Source: Nannocystis exedens | GTDB taxonomy: Bacteria; Myxococcota_A; Polyangia; Nannocystales; Nannocystaceae | Reading direction: 5' to 3' | NCBI RefSeq assembly: GCF_002343915.1 | Contig: NZ_NETK01000001.1 | Span: 5,160,001 to 5,224,000, forward strand | DNA length: 64,000 nt | Part shown: piece by piece, positions 34,273 to 42,697 of the stretch | Numbering within the stretch: position 1 is the first letter of the stretch | Layout: each line of letters opens with the position of its first letter | Position numbers and translations under genes: made by a program | Notes under the pieces: generated by a model | The model's database searches: none | Told to the model about the DNA's origin: nothing | What the model saw: the letters and a program-made list of their open reading frames with translations, nothing else

Positions 34273-36690
34273 ACGGAGGTCTCGCAATCGCCGCTGCGGC
34301 GGCCGGCCGTGCACGAGAGCGCGCAGGGGCACGTGACCGGTTCGGCGCGCTACGTCGACGACCTGCCCGAGCCGGCGGGCATGCTGCACGGGCTGCCGGT
34401 GGGCTCGCCGGTGGCGCGCGGGCGGCTGGTGGCGCGCCGGGCCGAGCGCGCGCTGGCGCTGCCGGGGGTGCGTGCGGTGCTGTTCGCGGCCGACGTCCCC
34501 GGCCACAACCGGATCGGGCCGATCGTCCACGACGAGCCGCTGCTGGCCGAGGACGAGGTGTTCGCCGAGGGGCAGGTGGTCGCGCTGGTGCTCGGCGACT
34601 CGGTCGCGGCCTGCCGCGCGGGGGCGCGGGCGCTCGAGCTCGAGTTCGAGGAGCTGCCGGCGATCCTCACCGTCGCCGAGGCGCTGCAGGCCGGGTCGTT
34701 GCTGGCGCCGCCGCACGAGATGCGCCGCGGCGACGTGGCGGCGGCGATGGCCCGCGCGGCCGTGATCGTCGCGGGCGAGCTGCACACCGGCGGCCAGGAT
34801 CATTTTTATCTCGAGACCCACGCGACGCTGGCGACCCCCGGCGAGAACGACACGCTCCACCTCGAGAGCTCGACGCAGCACCCGACCGAGGTCCAGCTCG
34901 CCTGCGCCGAGGTGCTGGGCTGCGCCCGCAACCAGATCGTCGTGTCGGTGCCGCGCATGGGCGGGGCGTTCGGCGGCAAGGAGTCGCAGGCCTCGCAGTT
35001 CGCGGCCCTCGCGGCGCTCGGCGCCCGTCACACCGGCCGCCCGGTCAAGGTGTGGCTGAGCCGCGACCTCGACATGACGATGACCGGCAAGCGCCACCCG
35101 TTCTGGTCGCGCTACCGCGCCGGCCTCGACGCCCGCGGCCGCCTGCTCGCGCTCGAGGTCGAGCTCGTCGCCGACGGCGGCTGGAGCGTCGACCTCAGCC
35201 CCGCGATCCTCGACCGCGGGATGTTCCACCTCGACAACGGCTACTTCGTGCCGAACCTCCACTTCGTCGGCAAGGCCGTGCGCACCAACAAGGCCTCGAA
35301 CACGGCCTTCCGCGGGTTCGGCGGGCCGCAGGGCATGGCGGTGATCGAGGAGGTGCTGTCGCGCGCGGCCGAGCGGCTCGGCCTCGACCCGGCGGAGATC
35401 CGCCGCCGCAACTACTACGGCGACTGTCCCGACGAACATGGCCCGGAGAACATGGTCGATGTGCCAGTCCCGGACGGCGAGCGGACCAGCGCCGGCGCCA
35501 GCGTGATCAGCCTGGTGCGCGCGCGCTGCCTGACGCCGTACTACCAGGAGGTGCCGCACTGCCGGCTGCCGCGGATCCACGCCGAGCTGCTGGCGCGCTG
35601 CGACTGGGACGCGCGCCGGGCCGAGATCGCGGCCTGGAACGCGCGCTCGCCGTGGCAAAAGCGCGGGCTCGGCTTCATGCCGGTGAAGTTCGGCATCTCC
35701 TTCACCAACACGATGCTCAACCAGGCCGGCGCGCTGGTGCTGGTCTACGCCGACGGCAGCGTGCAGCTCAACCACGGCGGGACCGAGATGGGCCAGGGCC
35801 TGCACACCAAGATGCTGGCGGTGTGCGCCCACGAGCTCGGGGTGACGACGGCGCAGATCCGCTGCATGGCGACGGCGACCGACAAGGTGCCCAACACGTC
35901 GGCGACGGCGGCCTCGAGCGGGTCGGACCTCAACGGCATGGCGGTGCAGGCGGCGTGCGCGGAGATCCGCGAGCGCGTGCGGCCGGTGGCGGCCGAGCTG
36001 CTCGGCGCGGCGCCTGAAGCGGTGCAGTTCGTCGGCGGCGGGGCGGTGGGACCGGATGGCCGCCGCGTGCCGTGGAGCGAGCTGGCCAAGACCGCGTGGA
36101 TGCGGCGGATCTCCCTCAGCGCCGCCGGCTACTACGCCACGCCCAACATCGCCTACGACCGCTCCGCCGGGCGCGGCAAGCCGTTCCACTACTTCGCCTA
36201 CGGCGCGGCGGCGGTCGAGGTCGAGGTCAGCGGGCTGACGGGCGAGCACCGGATCTTGCGCGTCGACATCCTTCATGACGTCGGCAGCTCGCTGCTGCCG
36301 ACGATCGACCTCGGCCAGATCGAGGGCGGTTTTATTCAAGGGGTCGGCTGGGTCACCGGCGAGGAGCTGGTGTGGGACGCGAAGGGCCGGCTCCTGACGC
36401 ACGGGCCGTCGACCTACAAGATCCCGGCGATCGGCGACTGCCCGGCGATCTTCAACGTCGCCCTGCTCGAGCGCGCCGAACAGGACAGCACGATCCACGG
36501 CAGCAAGGCCGTCGGCGAACCACCGCTGATGCTCGGCCTCGGCGTGGTCTCGGCGCTGCGCCAGGCGATCGCGGCGTTCGGGCCGGGGGAGGTCGAGCTC
36601 GGCATCCCCTGCACGCCGGAGGCGATCCTCCGCGCGGTCGTGCGGCAGCGGACCGCCGCGGCGACGCGGGCCGCCGACGCGGCGGAGTGA
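34270..36690 (+). CDS. xdhB: Xanthine dehydrogenase molybdopterin-binding large subunit
   Basis: The 806-aa product has molybdenum-cofactor motifs GGQDHFYLET, GGAFGGKESQ and FRGFGGPQG, a Gln-containing GGTEMGQGLHTK, and the C-terminal catalytic-Glu segment KAVGEPPLMLG. It oxidises hypoxanthine and xanthine at the molybdenum centre and passes electrons to XdhA. Between RRRNYYG and LTPYYQEV it carries about 37 residues where XdhB proteins I know have about six (RxVTxYxQ). The first 14 extra residues are three palindromic units in frame (35425-35466). No xdhC chaperone gene is in the window. Confidence 0.94.
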   Translation: MTEVSQSPLRRPAVHESAQGHVTGSARYVDDLPEPAGMLHGLPVGSPVARGRLVARRAERALALPGVRAVLFAADVPGHNRIGPIVHDEPLLAEDEVFAEGQVVALVLGDSVAACRAGARALELEFEELPAILTVAEALQAGSLLAPPHEMRRGDVAAAMARAAVIVAGELHTGGQDHFYLETHATLATPGENDTLHLESSTQHPTEVQLACAEVLGCARNQIVVSVPRMGGAFGGKESQASQFAALAALGARHTGRPVKVWLSRDLDMTMTGKRHPFWSRYRAGLDARGRLLALEVELVADGGWSVDLSPAILDRGMFHLDNGYFVPNLHFVGKAVRTNKASNTAFRGFGGPQGMAVIEEVLSRAAERLGLDPAEIRRRNYYGDCPDEHGPENMVDVPVPDGERTSAGASVISLVRARCLTPYYQEVPHCRLPRIHAELLARCDWDARRAEIAAWNARSPWQKRGLGFMPVKFGISFTNTMLNQAGALVLVYADGSVQLNHGGTEMGQGLHTKMLAVCAHELGVTTAQIRCMATATDKVPNTSATAASSGSDLNGMAVQAACAEIRERVRPVAAELLGAAPEAVQFVGGGAVGPDGRRVPWSELAKTAWMRRISLSAAGYYATPNIAYDRSAGRGKPFHYFAYGAAAVEVEVSGLTGEHRILRVDILHDVGSSLLPTIDLGQIEGGFIQGVGWVTGEELVWDAKGRLLTHGPSTYKIPAIGDCPAIFNVALLERAEQDSTIHGSKAVGEPPLMLGLGVVSALRQAIAAFGPGEVELGIPCTPEAILRAVVRQRTAAATRAADAAE
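35425..35466. repeat. Three 14-bp palindromic units within an xdhB insertion
   Basis: TGTCCCGACGAACA, TGGCCCGGAGAACA and TGGTCGATGTGCCA run at exact 14-bp steps. Forty-two bases equal fourteen codons (CPDEHGPENMVDVP), so the gene stays in frame. Confidence 0.7.
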
Positions 36691-36698
36691 GGGGTGCG

Positions 36699-36740
36699 TG
36701 TCCCGAGGAGCATGTCCTCTTCGACATGCTCTGCGAGACA
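36699..36740. repeat. 14-bp palindromic array, 3 units
   Basis: TGTCCCGAGGAGCA, TGTCCTCTTCGACA and TGCTCTGCGAGACA are exactly contiguous nine bases after the xdhB stop, between convergent genes. Confidence 0.82.
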
Positions 36741-36981
36741 GATCGATGCGTCGCTCGGGCGGGAGCAGCGCGAGGTCGAGGCCGCCGCGTACCCGTCGCT
36801 GCCGTAGTCCCTCACGCCGCAGGTGCCGCCGCCGGGGCGGGTGCTCCGGACGGCCGGAGTGGCGCCGAGGCGCCGGTCCCGGGCCAGGGGCGAGAACGCG
36901 CGGGCGCCTTCACGTCGCTGGCGCGCGCGGATTCGGGACCTCTGCGCGTCGCGACATGCGAGCGTCGGCGATGCGCGCGCG

Positions 36982-38886
36982 TCACTCGGCGGCGATGCGG
37001 CTGTCGTCGCGGTGGAGGCGGATGGTCTCGTCGGACAGCTCGCGGATCGCCGGGCTGTCGGCCAGGCCGCTCTCGAGCAGCTCGCTGAACTCGCCGTCGA
37101 GCAGGCGGCGGGCGGCGGCGTAGCGGGCGCGGTCGTCGTTGGAGCGGATCGCCCGGAAGCGGTCCTCGACGCGGCGGCGGGTCTGGCGGGCGAAGATGTC
37201 GGCGAGCTCGACCGCGGCTGTCCCTTCGGGCAGGCCGGTGCGCTGAAGGGTGGCGGCCCGGGTGACGGCGGCGGTGACGGCGAACAGGTCGGCGCCGATG
37301 TCGACGCAGCGGAACAGCAGGGCCTGGCGCTTCTCGAGCCTCGCGCCCTTGCCGACCATGAGGTGGAAGATCGCCCGCGACAGGCGACGGGTGGTCCGCT
37401 CGAGCCAGCGGACGTGCCGCGCGAGCGAGCCGAACTGGGCGTAACGCGGCCAGCGGCCCCAGCCGAGCCAGCGCGACGGGTACCACGCGGCGTAGAACGC
37501 CCCGATCCGCGGCAGCTGGGCCAGCTTCCGCTTCAGCGGAACCTTCGGGTCGACCAGGTCGCCGGCCACCGCGAGGTGGCGGTCGAGCGCCTCGCGGGCG
37601 ATGAAGAGGCGCAAGATCTCCGAAGAGCCCTCGAAGATCAGGTTGATCCGGAAGTCGCGCAGCATGCGTTCGACCGGGATCGGCGGCTCGCCGCGGGCCT
37701 CGAGCGACTCGGCGGTCTCGTAGCCGCGACCGCCGCGGATCTGCAGGGTCCGGTCGACGATCTTCCAGCCCTCCTCGCTGTTCCACATCTTGGCGACGGC
37801 GGCCTCGAGGCGGATGTCGCGGTCACCGAGGTCGGCCATCGACGAGGCGAGGTCGGACAGCGCCTCCATGGCGAAGGTGGTCGCGGCCATGTCGGTGAGG
37901 AGCTGGGCGATCGCGTCGTGCTTGCCGATCTCCTGGCCCCACTGCACGCGGTGATTGGCCCACTGGCGGCAGATCTCGAGCGCCCGCTTGCTGGCGGCCG
38001 CGCACGAGGCGGGCAGGGTCAGGCGGCCGGTGTTGAGGGTGACGAGCGCGAGCTTGAGGCCGCGACCCTCCTCCCACAGCAGGTTCTCCTTGGGGACGTG
38101 GACGCCGTTGAAGCGGATGACGCCGTTCTCGATCGCGCGCAGGCCCATGAAGCGGCAGCGGTGGGCGACCTCGACGCCGGGCCAGTCGCGCTCGACGATG
38201 AAGGCGGAGATCTTGCCGGTGTCGGGGTGCCGGGCCATGACGACGTAGAGCTCGGCGATGGTGCCGTTGGTACACCAGAGCTTCTCGCCGTTGAGGATGT
38301 AGTCGCCGTTTTCGGTGCGCTCGGCGGTGGTGCTGAGGTTGCCGGGGTCGGAGCCGACGTCGCGCTCGGTGAGGGCGAAGGCGGACACGGCCCCGCGGGC
38401 GCAGCGGGGCAGGTACTTGGCCTTCTGGGCGTCGGTGCCGAACAGCTTGACCGGCTGCGGCACGCCGATCGATTGATGCGCGGACAGCAGGGCGACGAGG
38501 TTGCCGTCCTGGCTGGTGACGAGCTTGATGACCTCGCAGTACTCGCGCTGGGTGAAGCCGAGGCCGCCGTACTCGACGGGGATCTTCATGCCGAAGGCGC
38601 CCATGGCAGCGAGCTGATCGACGATGTGCTTGGGGATCTGGCCGTCGCGATCGATGGCGTCCGAGTCGACCTCCTCGGCGAGGAAGCGCCGCATCCGCTC
38701 GTAGAAGGCGCGGAAAGTCGGCCGCTCCGGCGGGGCGTCCGGGAACGGGTGGACGAGGTCGAGGCGGAAGTTGCCGAGGAACAGCTCCCGCAAAAAGGAG
38801 GGGGCGCTCCACTCGGTCTCGCGAGACTCCTCGGCGACCTGGCGCGCCTCGGCCTCGGTGAACGTCTTCGTGCGGCGGGTCGGCAT
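36982..38886 (-). CDS. Very-long-chain-type acyl-CoA dehydrogenase
   Basis: The 634-aa product has the acyl-CoA dehydrogenase core with PVEYGGLGF, FALTERDVGSDPGN, GEKLWCTNG and the catalytic Glu segment INLIFEGSSEILRLFI. An extra C-terminal helical domain (from about residue 450) is typical of VLCAD/ACAD9 and of bacterial long forms associated with the membrane. It oxidises long-chain acyl-CoA with FAD. ATG 38886 gives MPTRRTKTFTEAEARQ; no strong ribosome binding site is visible. It is convergent with xdhB and divergent from a lipoprotein gene. Confidence 0.9.
   Translation of the reverse strand: MPTRRTKTFTEAEARQVAEESRETEWSAPSFLRELFLGNFRLDLVHPFPDAPPERPTFRAFYERMRRFLAEEVDSDAIDRDGQIPKHIVDQLAAMGAFGMKIPVEYGGLGFTQREYCEVIKLVTSQDGNLVALLSAHQSIGVPQPVKLFGTDAQKAKYLPRCARGAVSAFALTERDVGSDPGNLSTTAERTENGDYILNGEKLWCTNGTIAELYVVMARHPDTGKISAFIVERDWPGVEVAHRCRFMGLRAIENGVIRFNGVHVPKENLLWEEGRGLKLALVTLNTGRLTLPASCAAASKRALEICRQWANHRVQWGQEIGKHDAIAQLLTDMAATTFAMEALSDLASSMADLGDRDIRLEAAVAKMWNSEEGWKIVDRTLQIRGGRGYETAESLEARGEPPIPVERMLRDFRINLIFEGSSEILRLFIAREALDRHLAVAGDLVDPKVPLKRKLAQLPRIGAFYAAWYPSRWLGWGRWPRYAQFGSLARHVRWLERTTRRLSRAIFHLMVGKGARLEKRQALLFRCVDIGADLFAVTAAVTRAATLQRTGLPEGTAAVELADIFARQTRRRVEDRFRAIRSNDDRARYAAARRLLDGEFSELLESGLADSPAIRELSDETIRLHRDDSRIAAE
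37219..37232. repeat. 14-bp palindromic unit within the acyl-CoA dehydrogenase gene
   Basis: TGTCCCTTCGGGCA encodes LPEGTA on the minus strand, in the C-terminal helical domain. Confidence 0.6.
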
Positions 38887-39166
38887 GCGGCGAGTCTGAT
38901 CGCAGTTGCGCGGGTTCGCCCCGGGCGCTCGGGGCGCCAAGCGCCGGCCGCCCCCGAGGCCCGCATGCACGCCCGCGGGTTTTGCGCGGGTCGGCGCGGC
39001 GGGCCCCGCGGGCGCAAACGTGTGCGCTCGCTCGCCCGCGGCGGTCTGCAACAGCTCGCTTGCGGTGATTTGCCGCGGATGTTTTCAAGGACATGTCCTA
39101 TGGGACATCCGTGCGAACGATTCCGCGGTGTTCCGGCTGGCCCGCCGGGTGATAGGAGGGTGGCTC
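38887..39166. other. Divergent intergenic region with palindromic array and ribosome binding site
   Basis: This 280-bp region has no gene. It contains a two-unit array at 39080-39107 and, at 39154-39159, the AGGAGG box seven bases before the lipoprotein ATG. Confidence 0.6.
39080..39107. repeat. 14-bp palindromic array, 2 units
   Basis: TGTTTTCAAGGACA and TGTCCTATGGGACA are contiguous, 59 bases upstream of the lipoprotein start. Confidence 0.75.
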
Positions 39167-40195
39167 ATGCGCAATCTCCTGGCTTCATGCTCGCTCCTGC
39201 TCGTCGCCTGCCCGGCTGACGAGGCGATGACTGTCTCTTCGGCCGGCTCGACGGCAGAGCCGCCGAGCACCGGCACGACGACCGGCCCGGCGCCGACGCC
39301 GAGCACGACGGATCCCGCGGAGCCGACGACCACGACGGGACCGACGAGCACGACCGGCGAGGAGGGCGTGGCGGGGCTCGAGCTGATGCCGCGGCTGGCG
39401 GGGCTGTGGAGCGGGCCGGCCTCGATGACGCCGCTGGGGACCTTTCCGCGGATGAACATGGACGTGCGCGCGGCCTCAAGCCAGGTGCTGTTCAGCCGGG
39501 CGGACCTCGACGCGAACAACAACCTGCGGTTCGCCTTCGAGGTCGAGGACCACGGGTCGGGGCCGGTGCTGGTGTACCGCAACGGCGGCTACTTCCTCGG
39601 CCTGCTCCGCGACTCGCGGGCGGTGCTGACCGAGCATACCGCTTCGAGCTGGCGGTTCTGCTCGGCGACGAAGGGCTGCGAGTACATCGACGCCGCGTTC
39701 TCGTTCGACGGCGACGACCACCTGATCCTCGACGTCAAGGTGAAGGGCGTGCAGCACGTGTACTGGGACGCGCTGCGCGAGGAGACGCGCGCGCTGCCGG
39801 AGCCGTTCCCGGCCGATACCACGCCGCTCGCCCCGGACGCTCCGTTCCCGCCGATGCCGAGTCTGAAGATCGACGTCGGCTGGGCCGCGCCGCTGGAAGA
39901 GGAAGGCGGGGTGTGGGCGATCGTGACGACCGAGCCGTGCGACCTGCAGTTCACTTGTAAGCACAGCCGCTCGCTGCTGGGACCGGCCGCGGCGGGGTCG
40001 ACGTCGGCGTCGCTGCTGCTCGACCAGATCCACGCGGGCGACTACAAGCTGACCGTGGTGCTCGACCGCAACGGCAACATGGCCGAGACGCTGTTCCCCG
40101 ACGCGGGCGACGGGGTGTCGGCGCCGAACCAGGCGGTGACGGTGGCGCCGAGCGGCGAGACGAGCGTGAAGGCGACGATCGTCGTCGACCTGTGA
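39167..40195 (+). CDS. Tethered lipoprotein with all-beta C-terminal domain, unknown function
   Basis: The 342-aa product has a signal peptide ending at lipobox LLLVAC (about Cys15) and a Thr/Pro/Gly stalk (TTTGPAPTPSTTDPAEPTTT). An extracytoplasmic domain from about residue 70 follows, in which beta-type segments alternate with short loops (FRMNMDVRAA-like, FAFEVEDHGSGPVLVYRNGGYF). The C-terminal part, with AGDYKLTVVLDRNGNM, resembles a carboxypeptidase-regulatory-like or Ig-type beta sandwich. ATG 39167 has an AGGAGG box at 39154-39159. It may be co-transcribed with the methyltransferase and radical SAM genes downstream, with an array in between. Confidence 0.8.
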   Translation: MRNLLASCSLLLVACPADEAMTVSSAGSTAEPPSTGTTTGPAPTPSTTDPAEPTTTTGPTSTTGEEGVAGLELMPRLAGLWSGPASMTPLGTFPRMNMDVRAASSQVLFSRADLDANNNLRFAFEVEDHGSGPVLVYRNGGYFLGLLRDSRAVLTEHTASSWRFCSATKGCEYIDAAFSFDGDDHLILDVKVKGVQHVYWDALREETRALPEPFPADTTPLAPDAPFPPMPSLKIDVGWAAPLEEEGGVWAIVTTEPCDLQFTCKHSRSLLGPAAAGSTSASLLLDQIHAGDYKLTVVLDRNGNMAETLFPDAGDGVSAPNQAVTVAPSGETSVKATIVVDL

Positions 40196-40200
40196 GATTG

Positions 40201-40242
40201 TGTCTCGGAGGATATGTTTTATGGAACATGTCCTTCGGGCGG
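40201..40242. repeat. 14-bp palindromic array, 3 units
   Basis: TGTCTCGGAGGATA, TGTTTTATGGAACA and TGTCCTTCGGGCGG are exactly contiguous, five bases after the lipoprotein stop. TGTTT/GAACA is a changed but still pairing stem (one G-U). Confidence 0.78.
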
Positions 40243-40353
40243 TCCGCCGGCGGCGCCGGCTGACAGGGCGGGCAGCCGGTGCGCCGCGATCTGCGAGCCG
40301 CGGCGGAGGTCGCCGAGCCGCGGCGGCGTTCGCGGGGCGCGAGGCTCGGTGCT

Positions 40354-41301
40354 ATGCTCGCGCGCGTGTCGCCCGAGGTCCAGCGGCTGGCCGCGCTGTT
40401 CGAGGAGGAGCTCCAGGCGCTGGCCGAGGTGCCGCTGGCGGAGCTGGTGGCAGGGCGCGCGCTGCCGGAGCCGAGCGCGGCGCTCGTCGATCACCTGCGG
40501 GGGCACCGCGCGACGCTGGCGGCCTGGCTGCGCACGCCGGCCTGCGCCGAGGCGCTGTGCGTGCGGCTGGCCCGGTGGCTGTGGAGCAGAAATCAGTACG
40601 TGCGGCTCGACCGCGCGGCGTTGACGGCGGCGTGCGCCCGGGCGGCGAGCGAGCTGGCGGACGGGCTTCTGAGCGGAGCTGACGCGAAGGACATGTCCGA
40701 ACGGCTAGTACGCGCGGGACAGGAGCTGCAGGCCCGGGTGGCGGCGCTGGTCCGCGCCGGCGGCGGCAAGACGGACGTGGTCTGCAGCGAGTACGCGGTG
40801 ACGCTGCAGCGCGACGCGCTCGGCCTCGGCGACGCGCCGCTGACGCCGCCGGTGCTCGACGTCGGCTGCGGGCGCTCGGCCGGGTTCGTGCGCGCGCTGC
40901 GGGCCGAGGGGGTGGCGGCGACCGGGCTCGACCGCGAGGCGCCGGAGGACGTGGCGCTAGTCGGCGACTGGCTGACCTTCCCCTTCGGACAGGATCGCTG
41001 GGGCACGATCGTCTCGCACCAGGCGTTCTCGCTCCACTTCATCCACCAACACCTGGCCCAGGGCCCCGAGGCCTACGCGTACGCGCGGGTGTACATGGCG
41101 ATGCTGCGCTCGCTGAAGCCGGGCGGGCGCCTGGTCTACGTGCCGGGGCTGCCGTTCGTCGAGTCGATGCTGCCGGCGAGCACGTACCGCTGCACGCGAA
41201 CGCCGCTGCCGGAGGCGATGATGACGGAGGCGGTCCACGCGCTCGAGCGCGCGGCCGGGTTCGAGCTGGCGTACGCGGCCCACGTCGAGCGGCTGGTCTG
41301 A
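40354..41301 (+). CDS. SAM-dependent methyltransferase with helical N-terminal domain
   Basis: The 315-aa product has an Ala/Leu-rich helical first half and, from about residue 165, a class I methyltransferase fold with motif I LDVGCGRSAGF, an acidic turn in ATGLDREAPED, a post-motif VSHQAFSLHFIHQHL and LKPGGRLVYVPG. The substrate is unknown. It ends 21 bases before the radical SAM gene, so the two are very likely one operon. ATG 40354 is chosen over an upstream GTG (40279) because the protein then begins MLARVSPEVQRLAALF. One palindromic unit (40693-40706) encodes MSERL in the linker between the two halves. Confidence 0.82.
   Translation: MLARVSPEVQRLAALFEEELQALAEVPLAELVAGRALPEPSAALVDHLRGHRATLAAWLRTPACAEALCVRLARWLWSRNQYVRLDRAALTAACARAASELADGLLSGADAKDMSERLVRAGQELQARVAALVRAGGGKTDVVCSEYAVTLQRDALGLGDAPLTPPVLDVGCGRSAGFVRALRAEGVAATGLDREAPEDVALVGDWLTFPFGQDRWGTIVSHQAFSLHFIHQHLAQGPEAYAYARVYMAMLRSLKPGGRLVYVPGLPFVESMLPASTYRCTRTPLPEAMMTEAVHALERAAGFELAYAAHVERLV
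40693..40706. repeat. Degenerate 14-bp palindromic unit within the methyltransferase gene
   Basis: GGACATGTCC (40689-40698) is a full palindrome, followed by GAACGGCTA. It falls between the helical domain and the catalytic domain. Confidence 0.45.
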
Positions 41302-41322
41302 GGTTCGTGGTAGCCTGCGGCG

Positions 41323-42642
41323 GTGGGGATCCGCGAAGAGCGTCGCCGCCTGCCGATCGTGGCGTTGGCCCCGCCGACGCGCTCGCGCAGGGCGCTGCCG
41401 ATCGCGGCGGGACAGGCCCCGGTGCCGCGGATCGTGGTGTGGGAGTTCACCAGCGCGTGCGACCAACACTGCGCCCACTGCGGGCCACGCTCGGGCAAGC
41501 GCCGCCCCGACGAGCTGACGACCGAGGAGGCGCTGCGCCTGGTCGACGAGCTGGCGGCGGCCGGCGTCGGGGAGGTGACGCTGATCGGCGGCGAGGCGTA
41601 CCTGCGCCCCGACGTGCTGCGGATCGTGCGCGCGATCCGCGAGCGCGGGATGAGCTGCACGATGACCACCGGCGGCTACAGCCTGACCCGCGAGATCGCC
41701 GAGGCGCTGGTCGAGGCCGGGGTGCAGAGCGTGTCGGTGTCGATCGACGGGCTGGCGGCCTGTCACGACGCGCTGCGCGGGCGGCCGAACAGCTTCGCCC
41801 GGGCGTTCGCGGCGCTGCGCCACCTGAAGGCGGCGGGCTCGCAGATCTCGGCGAACACGCAGCTCAACGCGAAGACGCTGCCGGACCTCGAGGGGCTGCT
41901 CGAGCTGCTGGCGGCGGAGGGGATCCACAGCTGGCAGGTGCAGGTGACGATGGCCCACGGGGCGGCGGCGGACCACCCGGAGATCTTGCTGCAGCCGTAC
42001 CAGATGATCGCGGCGTACGAGGTGGTAGAGCGCTTGCTCGCCCGCTGCGAGGCGCTGGGGATCCGGCTCTACCCGGGCAACAGCCTCGGCTACTTCGGCC
42101 CGCTCGAGCACCGCCTGCGCCGCAACTCGACGCAGCGCGGGCACTACTTCGGCTGCCAGGCGGGGATCTCCGGCGCCGCGGTGTCGAGCCACGGGGAGGT
42201 CAAGAGCTGCCCGAGCCTCGGCGAGGAGGGCGTGGGCGGCTCGTGGCGAGAGCACGGGTTCGCGGCGCTGTGGGAGCGGGCGCCGGAGATCGTGTACATG
42301 CGCCAGCGGACCCGCGCGGAGCTGTGGGGCCTGTGCGCGAGCTGCTACTACGCGGCGGTGTGCATGGGCGGCTGCACGTCGATGAGCGAGCCGCTGCTCG
42401 GCCGCCCGGGCAACAACCCGATGTGCCATCACCGGGCGCTCGAGCTCGACCGCCAGGGGCTGCGCGAGCGCATCGAACCGGTTCGCCCGGCGCCGGGGCA
42501 GCCGTTCGATCACGGGCTGTTCAGGCTGATCCTCGAGCACAAGGACCCGGAGCTGCGCGCGCTCCACGGGCCGCTGACGATCGAAGAGCCGCGACGCTCC
42601 CGCGTCGACGAGCCGCGCGGGCCGGGTTCGCCGCTCGCGTGA
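41323..42642 (+). CDS. Radical SAM/SPASM domain protein
   Basis: The 439-aa product has the radical SAM cluster Cys46, Cys50 and Cys53 (CDQHCAHC) followed by a GGEAYLRPD-type SAM motif. A SPASM-type C-terminal region has further Cys: CQAGISG, KSCPSL, LCASCYYAAVCMGGC and NPMCHH. SPASM enzymes commonly modify ribosomal peptides or act as protein maturases. The GTG 41323 start lies 21 bases after the methyltransferase stop, so the two genes form a modification pair. Candidate substrates are nearby tethered proteins, for example the one encoded convergently at 42696-43283. No short precursor peptide gene was recognised. Confidence 0.9.
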   Translation: MGIREERRRLPIVALAPPTRSRRALPIAAGQAPVPRIVVWEFTSACDQHCAHCGPRSGKRRPDELTTEEALRLVDELAAAGVGEVTLIGGEAYLRPDVLRIVRAIRERGMSCTMTTGGYSLTREIAEALVEAGVQSVSVSIDGLAACHDALRGRPNSFARAFAALRHLKAAGSQISANTQLNAKTLPDLEGLLELLAAEGIHSWQVQVTMAHGAAADHPEILLQPYQMIAAYEVVERLLARCEALGIRLYPGNSLGYFGPLEHRLRRNSTQRGHYFGCQAGISGAAVSSHGEVKSCPSLGEEGVGGSWREHGFAALWERAPEIVYMRQRTRAELWGLCASCYYAAVCMGGCTSMSEPLLGRPGNNPMCHHRALELDRQGLRERIEPVRPAPGQPFDHGLFRLILEHKDPELRALHGPLTIEEPRRSRVDEPRGPGSPLA

Positions 42643-42669
42643 GCGGCTTCTCGGAGGGCTCTCGGGACA

Positions 42670-42697
42670 TGTCCAGAGGAACATGTCCCCTGGCGCT
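42670..42697. repeat. 14-bp palindromic array, 2 units, convergent gap
   Basis: TGTCCAGAGGAACA and TGTCCCCTGGCGCT are contiguous. The second overlaps the stop codon of the zinc-ribbon protein gene (42696-42698). The gap between the two genes is 53 bp. Confidence 0.75.
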
